The notes under the pieces: generated by a model | Seen by the model: only the letters and a program-made list of their open reading frames with translations | Databases searched by the model: none | Told to the model about the DNA's origin: nothing | Program-made: the position numbers and the translations under genes | DNA from: an uncultured Propionibacteriaceae bacterium | GTDB taxonomy: Bacteria > Actinomycetota > Actinomycetes > Propionibacteriales > Propionibacteriaceae | Reading direction: 5' to 3' | Assembly: GCA_947038745.1 (NCBI GenBank) | Contig: CAMQXE010000111.1 | Location: forward strand, 1-5,190 | DNA length: 5,190 nt | Shown: one piece after another, positions 1-5,190 of the stretch | Numbering within the stretch: the stretch's first letter is position 1 | How the letters are laid out: each line of letters opens with the position of its first letter

Positions 1-537
1 GAATACAAAATAAATCGGCAGCCTCTCACCGCCTGAACTGATCTCTAGCAGAGCTCCAATTACGAGCCCGGCTACCGCCTCACGTCCGTCGGTATAGTGA
101 ACGGTCGTTGGAGTCACATACAGCTTATCTAGGTCCGTCATAGCTGGGAGCAATGCTTCTGGAATGGTTGTTCGCTCTACGCCACTGGATTGAACTCTGG
201 CAATACGAAGCGGTACAACCACCGAGTATTCTCCAGATATTCCTGCGCGGGCAACAGCATCGCTAGCGATCTGATGTAGACGCTCATCAACCCTGTCACG
301 CGAGGCAGTAGTATCCGCAAGAGAAGTTCGTGCGGTCTCTAAAGCCGTCTGAGCGATAGCTACTGAGGACTCTTTCTTAGCATTAATAACCCCTGCTGTT
401 GCTTGTCGTTGCAGCAAGAGCCCCCCAAGGAGCAATACCACCATCGAGGTAATCAAGGTTGAGGTAACTACCCGTAGTGGCAGCGAACTCCACCAGACTC
501 GTTCAAACTGGCGGCGCAGACCAGCCAAGAATGACAT
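1..537 (-). CDS. mtrB: MtrB-type sensor histidine kinase, N-terminal part (partial)
   Basis: The first 179 codons of a gene running leftward out of the window are present. MtrB is the membrane histidine kinase that controls phosphorylation of MtrA, a regulator of cell-wall, division and replication functions in Actinobacteria. The ATG at 537 lies 1 nt after the mtrA stop (TGA-G-ATG), an arrangement favouring coupled translation. The protein begins with a short basic cytoplasmic segment (MSFLAGLRRQFERVWW), then one hydrophobic helix at about residues 22-42 (VVTSTLITSMVVLLLGG). About 135 extracytoplasmic residues follow, ending at ...RLPIYFVF, which resembles the LYFIFPL stretch in the MtrB sensor region. 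The second membrane helix, HAMP, HisKA and HATPase domains would lie outside the window, so kinase activity cannot be judged. The assignment rests on position next to mtrA plus the N-terminal pattern. Confidence 0.88.
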   Translation of the reverse strand, partial: MSFLAGLRRQFERVWWSSLPLRVVTSTLITSMVVLLLGGLLLQRQATAGVINAKKESSVAIAQTALETARTSLADTTASRDRVDERLHQIASDAVARAGISGEYSVVVPLRIARVQSSGVERTTIPEALLPAMTDLDKLYVTPTTVHYTDGREAVAGLVIGALLEISSGGERLPIYFVF

Positions 538-538
538 C

Positions 539-1246
539 TCAGCCCTGTACCGTGCCGGCCTTATATCCCACGCCACGAACCGTCATGACGATTTCAGGGC
601 GTTCTGGATCGATTTCGACCTTTGCCCGCAACCGCTGGACGTGGACATTGACTAGCCGAGTATCTGCGGCATGGCGATAGCCCCACACCTCTTCGAGAAG
701 CTTCTCTCGTGTAAAAACCTGCTTAGGTTTACGAGCAAGCGCAAGAAGAAGGTCAAACTCCAGTGGAGTTAAGGACAGCGTTTCATCGCCACGCTTCACG
801 ATATGGCTCGATACCGAGATCTCAATATCACCAATTCGCAGGAGATCTAGATCCGATTCACTGCCAAGTCGACGTAGCCGCGTACGGATACGAGCTACCA
901 ACTCTTTAGATTTAAAAGGCTTCGCAACGTAATCGTCTGCGCCTGCTTCTAGCCCAATGATGACATCAGAAGTGTCTGACTTTGCCGTCAGCATGATGAT
1001 TGGAACACCTGACTCGGCTCGGATCTCGCGGCAAACGTCTATACCGTCTCGCCCTGGCAACATTAGATCAAGTAGTACTAGATCCGGGCGCATAGCCCGG
1101 AACGCTGTCATTGCGTGATCGCCACGACCTACCCATCCAGGTTCAAACCCTTCTTGACGCAACACGATCTGTAGCATCTCGGCGAGGGCCGGGTCATCAT
1201 CGACGACCAGTACCTTGGGCACTGCAAGCGACGTATTCTCTGCCAT
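539..1246 (-). CDS. mtrA: MtrA, OmpR/PhoB-family response regulator
   Basis: This is a complete 235-residue two-component response regulator of usual family length. The receiver domain (about residues 11-124) has the acidic pair D17/D18 in VLVVDDDP, the predicted phosphoacceptor D60 in LVLLDLMLPGRDG, T87 in MLTAKSD and K109 in YVAKPF. The winged-helix DNA-binding domain (about 137-231) has LTPLEFDLLLALARKP, the recognition-helix region DTRLVNVHVQRLRAKVE and the C-terminal wing TVRGVGYKAG. The receiver sequence and the directly following mtrB support MtrA rather than another OmpR-type paralogue. The ATG at 1246 is preceded by AAAGGAG (1253-1259 on the plus-strand numbering) at 6-nt spacing, a strong ribosome site. 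In Actinobacteria MtrA is an important, often essential, DNA-binding regulator. No residue appears defective. The gene may be read through from yqgE, 61 nt upstream. Confidence 0.95.
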   Translation of the reverse strand: MAENTSLAVPKVLVVDDDPALAEMLQIVLRQEGFEPGWVGRGDHAMTAFRAMRPDLVLLDLMLPGRDGIDVCREIRAESGVPIIMLTAKSDTSDVIIGLEAGADDYVAKPFKSKELVARIRTRLRRLGSESDLDLLRIGDIEISVSSHIVKRGDETLSLTPLEFDLLLALARKPKQVFTREKLLEEVWGYRHAADTRLVNVHVQRLRAKVEIDPERPEIVMTVRGVGYKAGTVQG

Positions 1247-1252
1247 AGCAAT

Positions 1253-1259
1253 CTCCTTT
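1253..1259 (-). promoter_or_regulatory. Ribosome binding site of mtrA
   Basis: AAAGGAG on the minus strand sits 6 nt upstream of the mtrA ATG. It is the best Shine-Dalgarno match seen in the window and fixes the start of mtrA. Confidence 0.8.
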
Positions 1260-1307
1260 GAAGCAGAGTCTACCCTGCATCATGAGTGACCTTTTACTGC
1301 TCTAGGA

Positions 1308-1898
1308 CTAGTTCAGTTCGGGGTGAGAAGTCCAGGTAGAGAAGAATGAGGTTTCTCCGGTGATACGACGTAGCACTGACCGCCATAAGTTCTCAGGATC
1401 TTGACAGAACACGTCAGCAGGCTGAGCAGGTTGGATGTACCACTCACCACGTTTAATCTCATCACAAAGTTGCCCTGGACCCCAGCCCACAAAACCCGTG
1501 TAGAAGCGCATCTGATCGTAGCCATTGATCTGATTTTGCGGTTGATCCACCAGCACTAGACCAATGTCTGCGAATATCGGACGGAATCCTTCCGGCACGA
1601 TCATTCCGGGCGCCAACGAAGCTAAGCAGACGGCGCTGTCAGAACCTACGGGCCCGCCATGGAATAGTCCACCTGGAGTTCTGATGTAGGGAGCCCAATC
1701 AGGAAGCACAGCTTCAAGATCCAGAGCAGAGCACCGATTGAGTATCACCCCTGCAGCGCCATCACCATCTTTATCAAGCAGTAGTACAACAGCACCATCA
1801 AATGCTGAGTCTTTACTGGCTACAGCAGAGATAAGCAGGTCTCCGGGAAGCGGCTCACAAGCAAGCTCCGCACGAACTGATCTAAAATCCCTAGCCAT
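1308..1898 (-). CDS. YqgE/AlgH family protein (UPF0301/DUF179)
   Basis: This is a soluble protein of about 196 residues of the YqgE/AlgH family, whose biochemical role is not firmly established. Family hallmarks appear in order: GDLLISA near the N-terminus, FDGAVVLLLDKDGDGAAGVI with the following LNR, LFHGGPVGSDSAVCLA, RFYTGFVGWGPGQLCDEI, GEWYIQPAQPADVF, LWRSVLRRI and the C-terminal pattern ending HPELN. This follows the layout of mycobacterial homologues. Start choice: the frame also has a GTG at 1922 that would add eight residues. The ATG at 1898 is preferred because the best promoter (-10 at 1936-1941) would start transcription near 1929, leaving almost no leader for the GTG, and because the N-terminus then matches family length. 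Neither start has a strong ribosome site. No signal peptide or membrane segment is visible. The gene lies 61 nt upstream of mtrA in the same direction. Confidence 0.92.
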   Translation of the reverse strand: MARDFRSVRAELACEPLPGDLLISAVASKDSAFDGAVVLLLDKDGDGAAGVILNRCSALDLEAVLPDWAPYIRTPGGLFHGGPVGSDSAVCLASLAPGMIVPEGFRPIFADIGLVLVDQPQNQINGYDQMRFYTGFVGWGPGQLCDEIKRGEWYIQPAQPADVFCQDPENLWRSVLRRITGETSFFSTWTSHPELN

Positions 1899-1922
1899 GA
1901 CACCATCGTGACACTCGTTCAC

Positions 1923-2118
1923 CCGCTACGAAGCAATTCTATGAAACAGGCCCGGAAGTGGAAAAGATGTGAAAGTCTAGGTGCTTTTTATCGTATCCAT
2001 CTCATGCATTGAGTGGGTACATCAGTCGTATTCGCTATCGTGATTACCCTTGCTATCGCGATACAGACCCATCGGCTATCGTTCGGTAACTTGATATTTA
2101 TGAAAGGGCGCAAGACAG
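1923..2118. other. Divergent intergenic region between yqgE and tcdA
   Basis: This 196-nt stretch separates genes pointing away from each other, so it should hold both promoters. The yqgE promoter candidate is listed separately. No clear -35/-10 pair was found for tcdA. The heptamer GCTATCG occurs three times in the same orientation (2034-2040, 2052-2058, 2075-2081) just upstream of tcdA. Short open frames here have no protein-like character. Confidence 0.6.
1936..1964 (-). promoter_or_regulatory. Putative sigma70-type promoter of yqgE (possibly yqgE-mtrAB)
   Basis: Reading the minus strand, TTTCCA (1959-1964, 4 of 6 matches to TTGACA) is followed after exactly 17 nt by TAGAAT (1936-1941, 5 of 6 matches to TATAAT). 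Transcription would start near 1929, about 30 nt before the ATG at 1898. It lies in the region shared with the divergent tcdA gene. This is a pattern match only. Confidence 0.4.
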
Positions 2119-2883
2119 GTGACACAGAGCGAGCGATTCTCCCGCCTTCGTCTCTTACTCGGCGACGACGGTCTCGCCCGACTTCACGACGCAACGGTCA
2201 TGGTGATCGGGCTTGGCGGCGTAGGTTCTAGTTGCGCGATGGCTTTGGCTAGAGGTGGTCTCGGATCGCTGATATTGCTAGATCGTGACGTCGTCGAGGA
2301 AAGCAATATCAACCGTCAGACAGTGGCACGTTTATCTACAGTCGGAAGGCCCAAGACAGACGTGATGCGCGAAATGGTGGCTGACATCAACCCCGACTGC
2401 GCGATTTCGGCTCATCAGGTATTTCTCACTACTGAAAACCTCTCGTCGGTTCTTAGCTCTCACCCACGTCCTGATTACGTCATTGATTGCATTGATACAG
2501 TGTCACAGAAACTTGCTCTGGTTCAGTGGTGTGCCGAACACCAAATCCCCTTACTGTCGTCGATGGGCGCCGCAAACAAACTAGACCCTTGTCATCTTGC
2601 TTTTGCCGATATTCACGATACGCGGCAATGTTCCCTCTCCCGAGTAATACGCAAAGAGTGTCGAACTCGCGGCATCACACGGCTAGAAGTGCTGTATTCG
2701 ACCGAACCGCCACTTCAGCTTCAAACTGGCACTGACAGATCGAAGAGCCAGACCTTAGGCTCGATGAGCTACATGCCACCCATCATGGGGCAAATGCTGG
2801 CCGGGCTTGCCATTCGACGCCTTGCCGGGCTTGACCCCATGGCTCCCCCACCGCAACTAATACCTTCTACGCAACGAGGGTGA
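2119..2883 (+). CDS. tcdA: tRNA threonylcarbamoyladenosine dehydratase (TcdA/CsdL/YgdL family, ThiF/E1-like)
   Basis: This is a 254-residue E1-like adenylating enzyme. TcdA-family proteins use ATP to cyclise t6A at position 37 of ANN-decoding tRNAs into the hydantoin ct6A. The N-terminus (RFSRLRLLLGDDGLARL) has the pattern typical of this family. The nucleotide-binding Rossmann motif is GLGGVGSS (residues 31-38). The second strand ends at D55 (LLDRD), followed by the NINRQ motif (63-67) with the adenylation arginine R66, then K79 and the DCIDTVSQK segment with D123 and D126. The C-terminal GSMSYMPPIMGQMLAG block is also family-like. Length is close to E. coli TcdA (268). Start: an in-frame TGA at 2101 leaves the GTG at 2119 as first good start, with GAAAGGG (2102-2108) upstream at 10 nt. 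Its stop overlaps the following tatD start. A generic ThiF/MoeB protein is less likely, because no ThiF-type zinc cysteine pairs are evident. Confidence 0.9.
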   Translation: MTQSERFSRLRLLLGDDGLARLHDATVMVIGLGGVGSSCAMALARGGLGSLILLDRDVVEESNINRQTVARLSTVGRPKTDVMREMVADINPDCAISAHQVFLTTENLSSVLSSHPRPDYVIDCIDTVSQKLALVQWCAEHQIPLLSSMGAANKLDPCHLAFADIHDTRQCSLSRVIRKECRTRGITRLEVLYSTEPPLQLQTGTDRSKSQTLGSMSYMPPIMGQMLAGLAIRRLAGLDPMAPPPQLIPSTQRG

Positions 2884-3719
2884 TGTCTTTGATCCTCGAC
2901 ACTCATTACCATCTCGATTTCCTCGATACTGGACTCCATACCGAGATTCTTGCTCAGCTAGCTGAAGCAGATATTCGTATCGTTGCACAAACACTCACAC
3001 CGTCGTCGTTTATGGAGCTGCGATCAGCTTTGCTGAAAGCCTCGCTCTCTCTTGATGCTATTCCCCTTATTTCATTGGGATTTCATCCTTGGCATATTCC
3101 GTCAGATGAACAACTTGACGACGAAATTGCGCTCTTTGCCCAGGCGCTGGCATACACAAGATTCATCGGGGAGATTGGGCTTGATTTCAGCCCGCGTCGC
3201 CTTACCTATGTCGAGGAGTCCGTACAGCGCAGAGTTTTTCGAACAATCCTGCATGAGATTTGCCATGCCGCCAAAGAGATGCCATCAGATACGCCTTATG
3301 TGCTGTCGATCCATGCAGTTCAGTCAGCATCGGCGGCGCTAGAGATCCTTGCAGATCTTCGCGTGCAGGAGAGCAATGCTGTACCGGTCTTCCATCGGTT
3401 CTCTGGAACCAGCGACGAGCTCACCGAGCTGATACGAATCGGGGGCTATATCTCTGTTCATCCGCAAATGCTTTCCAGCAAGCGTGGCCGTGCTTATGTG
3501 AAGCAAGTACCAGCAGAACGGCTACTACTGGAAAGCGATCTTCCGGCTGACCGGCTTTCCTCTCCATCTGGCGCAGAGATGGAAGAAACTGTGCACCAGC
3601 ATTCACATGAACTCACCGACTGCCTTGGACAGACCCTCACGAAAATCTCGCAACTCCGGGGCATAGATATGAAGAGCGCCATCGCCACAACACAGTCGAT
3701 GCTCTACGAAATGAAGTGA
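2880..3719 (+). CDS. TatD-family metal-dependent hydrolase
   Basis: This protein of 279 residues belongs to the TatD subgroup of amidohydrolase-fold metalloenzymes; characterised members are metal-dependent DNases. All expected metal ligands are present (numbered from the GTG): H9 and H11 in LDTHYHLD, E98 in GEIGLDF, H145 in SIHA, H172 in FHRFSG and D220 in LLLESDLP. GFHPW (67-71) is a further family signature. It is slightly longer than most TatD proteins (about 260), with the extra length around residues 130-140 and at the C-terminus. The GTG at 2880 overlaps the tcdA stop by 4 nt; an ATG at 2883 (TGATG overlap) is equally possible and would remove one residue. Either way translation is probably coupled to tcdA. 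The true substrate is unknown. The pairing with a tRNA-modification enzyme could hint at an RNA or nucleotide-related substrate, but that is inference. Confidence 0.9.
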   Translation: MMSLILDTHYHLDFLDTGLHTEILAQLAEADIRIVAQTLTPSSFMELRSALLKASLSLDAIPLISLGFHPWHIPSDEQLDDEIALFAQALAYTRFIGEIGLDFSPRRLTYVEESVQRRVFRTILHEICHAAKEMPSDTPYVLSIHAVQSASAALEILADLRVQESNAVPVFHRFSGTSDELTELIRIGGYISVHPQMLSSKRGRAYVKQVPAERLLLESDLPADRLSSPSGAEMEETVHQHSHELTDCLGQTLTKISQLRGIDMKSAIATTQSMLYEMK

Positions 3720-3796
3720 CTTTTCTCTAGCTACATACGACATGATCAATACAGCTTTCATTACACGCACATAAGCAGAATCACGGTACGAGCGCG

Positions 3797-4108
3797 TTAG
3801 CTATATGTCGGCATGATGGCCATTCGTGACGTCTTGTCGCCTGCCGGGCTAAGAACAATCGGATCGTGTGAACCGCGATAATGGACAACCAATTCAGTAG
3901 TTTCAAACAGCTCAAAGGAGCTTCGTAGAAACCCGGTATTCACCGTAATAGGTTCTTGGTTTTCGTGAAGCGTTGTGATCCGATCCTCCAGCGCTACATC
4001 GTGCAGGTGCAACATAAAATTTGCTGATGCCGATTGGAGAAAATCATCCGACAGGCTTGCTAAATGTGGCATCTTCATCGGTCCGATAGCGATCTTGGGG
4101 TGTTGCAC
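3797..4108 (-). pseudogene. Remnant resembling the C-terminus of a DNA polymerase III beta clamp or clamp-like regulator
   Basis: A minus-strand frame ends at TAA (3797-3799). Its last ~50 residues run ITVNTGFLRSSFELFETTEL, then VVHYRGSHDPIVLSPAGD and RMAIMPTYS. This follows the final beta-clamp pattern: (V/F)N-x-x-(F/Y)L with helix, a strand, P-x-(V/L)-x-x-P, and a terminal (L/M)-MP-V-like strand. DnaN is about 370-390 residues, whereas only about 100 codons are available here; the frame is closed by TAG at 4148-4150, and GTG 4108 is the first usable start. It is therefore a truncated remnant, or a small protein of unknown role. It may derive from dnaN or from the actinobacterial MerR-type regulators that carry a clamp-like C-terminal domain. 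The similarity is judged by eye and the upstream half (4016-4108) is covered by a repeat. It converges on tatD, with 77 nt between the stops that hold no clear terminator. Confidence 0.4.
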
Positions 4109-4134
4109 AAAATTTGCTGTTGCCGATTGGAGAA
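4006..4134 (+). repeat. Pair of 36-bp imperfect direct repeats, 93 nt apart
   Basis: Copy 1 is 4006-4041 and copy 2 is 4099-4134, with 31 of 36 bases identical. The core, AAAATTTGCTG-N-TGCCGATTGGAGAA (4016-4041 and 4109-4134), matches at 25 of 26 positions. The 57 nt between the copies and the 57 nt after copy 2 are not similar, so this is not a simple tandem duplication of a 93-bp unit. Copy 2 ends at the A of the ATG of the ABC remnant; both copies lie in the upstream part of the clamp-like frame on the other strand. Confidence 0.75.
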
Positions 4135-5056
4135 TGTCTAGCTCTTCCTATCTACAACGCACGGTGCTGACCTTTACCATGTGTTGGCGGTCGCTTCAGT
4201 ACGCAGCCTTATGGTCCCCACAATGGTTCACCGCAACGGTTATTCTCAATATCGCCTTAGCTATCGCACCTGCTATCCAAGTTCTAGCGGTTGGATGGAT
4301 GACATCAGCTATGGCTTCGCATTCCCCTGATCTTGCCGTGGCTACGCTCGCTGCTGCTATGAGCATCGGCATCCCCTATCTACTGGCAAGCTTCCTCGAC
4401 GATGTTTCACAAACCCAACGATCCATGCAGCAAACCCGCTTCACGTGTAACCTACGATCCGCTATTGCTCAGCTCCAGCCATCCCAGCTTGCTACTTCGG
4501 AGATGTCATCACGTATTCAAACCGCATTGCCATCGTCGGCCCAAACGGAGCTGGGAAGACAACTCTCGTCAAGGCTTTACTCGGAATCGTTCCTACCTGT
4601 CACGGCACCATTACCATCGACGATACCGATCTTTGGCAAGCTCTAGATAGCGCCCAGGCTGGAGAGTTTGTTCGTGCTCTGCCTCAAGGATTAGATACCA
4701 AGTTAGGCGAGCAGTGGGGCGGAACTGGAATCAGCACAGGACAATGGCAACGGCTTTCGCTGGCACGAATCTATTTACGAAATGCGGAAGTTTGGTTGCT
4801 GGATGAGCCAACCTCAGCTGTTGACGCCGAATCAGAATCAGCGATCTTTCAGCAGCTGCACTGCCATAAAAATGGTCATATCACTATCGTTATTACCCAT
4901 CGCGTTTCCACGCTACGACATGTCGATCGCATCTATGTCATGGACAGTGGAAGGATTGCGCAGTCGGGAACATTTGCCGAACTGCGCACTATGCCAGGCC
5001 GTTTTCGTACACTCTTTACCGAAGAAATAGGCACCGATCATGGTGCTACCTCATAG
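4134..5056 (+). pseudogene. ABC exporter (fused membrane/ATPase type), degraded by internal deletions and a frame change
   Basis: The 5' part (frame from ATG 4134; ATG 4179 is an alternative) encodes a basic/aromatic segment WRSLQYAALWSP, then two hydrophobic helices at about residues 31-53 and 67-88. This fits TM1 and TM2 of an exporter half-transporter. Near 4500-4528 the sequence jumps into an ATPase domain in another frame (open from 4451 to the TAG at 5054-5056). Its motifs are Walker A GPNGAGKTT (4538-4564), a signature ISTGQWQRLSLAR (Q-S-G-G changed to STG, 4730 onward), Walker B EVWLLDEPTSAVD (Asp 4802, Glu 4805) and H-loop ITHR (His 4898). Four TM helices and the front of the ATPase domain (about 200 residues) are missing. 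Walker A Lys to signature Ser is 59 residues instead of about 100, so the Q-loop region is also gone. The reading frame beyond 4528 in the first frame has no family resemblance. No single product can be made, so this is a pseudogene; the transported substrate is unknown. Confidence 0.85.
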
Positions 5057-5064
5057 AAGTGATG

Positions 5065-5117
5065 AGCAAAGTAAGCTGTCTAGCTCCCAACGTGGAACAA
5101 GACAGCTTAACTTTGCT
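5065..5117. terminator. Long inverted repeat, possible bidirectional terminator
   Basis: Left arm AGCAAAGTAAGCTGTCT (5065-5081) pairs with right arm AGACAGCTTAACTTTGCT (5100-5117), giving 17 base pairs with one single-base bulge around an 18-nt loop. It lies 8 nt after the stop of the ABC remnant and 13 nt before the stop of the converging gene, the expected place for a shared terminator. There is no T-run after the stem on either strand, so it would be a tail-less terminator. A protein-binding site or element end is an alternative. Confidence 0.5.
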
Positions 5118-5130
5118 AAACGTGTAGTGA

Positions 5131-5190
5131 TTATGCGGAGAGTGGAACGCACACCTCCGTGATCAACTCTTCCAGTGAAACCTCGCTAAC
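5131..5190 (-). CDS. C-terminal tail of a gene entering from the right (partial; possibly GyrI-like effector domain)
   Basis: The minus-strand frame is open from the window edge to TAA (5131-5133), giving 19 residues, VSEVSLEELITEVCVPLSA. The ending L-x-TEV-x-(V/I)-P-(L/V) resembles the last strand of GyrI-like/AraC-type effector-binding domains, which often occur in MerR or AraC-type regulators. Only the final strand is visible, so the family is a guess. Its position next to a strong stem-loop and its convergent orientation support a real 3' end. Confidence 0.4.
   Translation of the reverse strand, partial: VSEVSLEELITEVCVPLSA

Noticed and set aside
1247..1307. Promoter for mtrA with TAGACT at 1267-1272 (minus strand)
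   Set aside because: No acceptable -35 at 17-18 nt, and the implied transcript would begin almost at the ribosome site.
1988..2194. Small minus-strand ORF upstream of yqgE
   Set aside because: It overlaps the tcdA start on the opposite strand, is very arginine-rich and has no recognisable features.
2013..2231. Small plus-strand ORF with a hydrophobic start
   Set aside because: It runs into tcdA in another frame, turns arginine-rich there and lacks a ribosome site; treated as a shadow.
4097..4110. IS6-like terminal repeat (TGTTGCA motif)
   Set aside because: Only a short resemblance; no partner inverted end and no transposase nearby.
3975..4133. N-terminal extension of the ABC gene from GTG 3975
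   Set aside because: The added 53 residues have no exporter-like character and overlap the clamp-like frame and the repeat copies; they are likely an accidental open frame.
4006..4134. Minimal CRISPR array
   Set aside because: Only two copies, five mismatches, a 57-nt spacer and no cas genes.
4134..4700. Programmed ribosomal frameshift joining the two ABC frames
   Set aside because: About 200 residues expected between TM2 and Walker A are absent, so a frameshift would not restore a working transporter. Deletion explains both the loss and the frame change.

Overview
The window reads as chromosomal DNA of an actinobacterium with roughly balanced GC. The main evidence is an MtrA-type response regulator followed 1 nt later by the N-terminal part of an MtrB-type sensor kinase, together with GTG starts and an actinobacterial-style YqgE protein. 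GC near 50% would suit a lower-GC lineage such as some Actinomycetaceae, but the species cannot be named from the sequence.

Left part (1-1922, all minus strand): yqgE/algH-family gene, then mtrA, then mtrB running off the left edge. The 61-nt yqgE-mtrA gap and the 1-nt mtrA-mtrB gap suggest co-transcription. A plausible sigma70-type promoter (1936-1964) precedes yqgE in the divergent intergenic region.

Centre (2119-3719, plus strand): a tcdA-type E1-like enzyme (tRNA t6A dehydratase family) overlaps the start of a TatD-family metal-dependent hydrolase. All expected active-site residues of both can be seen. The stop/start overlap implies one translationally coupled two-gene unit.

Right part (3720-5190) looks decayed and rearranged. 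On the minus strand there is an orphan fragment resembling the C-terminus of the DNA polymerase III beta clamp, or of a clamp-like regulator. On the plus strand there is an ABC-exporter pseudogene. It keeps the first two membrane helices and most of the ATPase motifs, but has lost the remaining membrane helices and the Q-loop region and carries a frame change. A 36-bp imperfect direct repeat lies where the two remnants meet. A long inverted repeat (5065-5117) separates the ABC remnant from the C-terminal tail of a convergent gene that enters from the right edge.

I found no CRISPR array, rRNA, tRNA or intact mobile element. I did not find a convincing new defence or other system. The most unusual items are the tcdA-tatD coupling and the scarred region 3797-5117.
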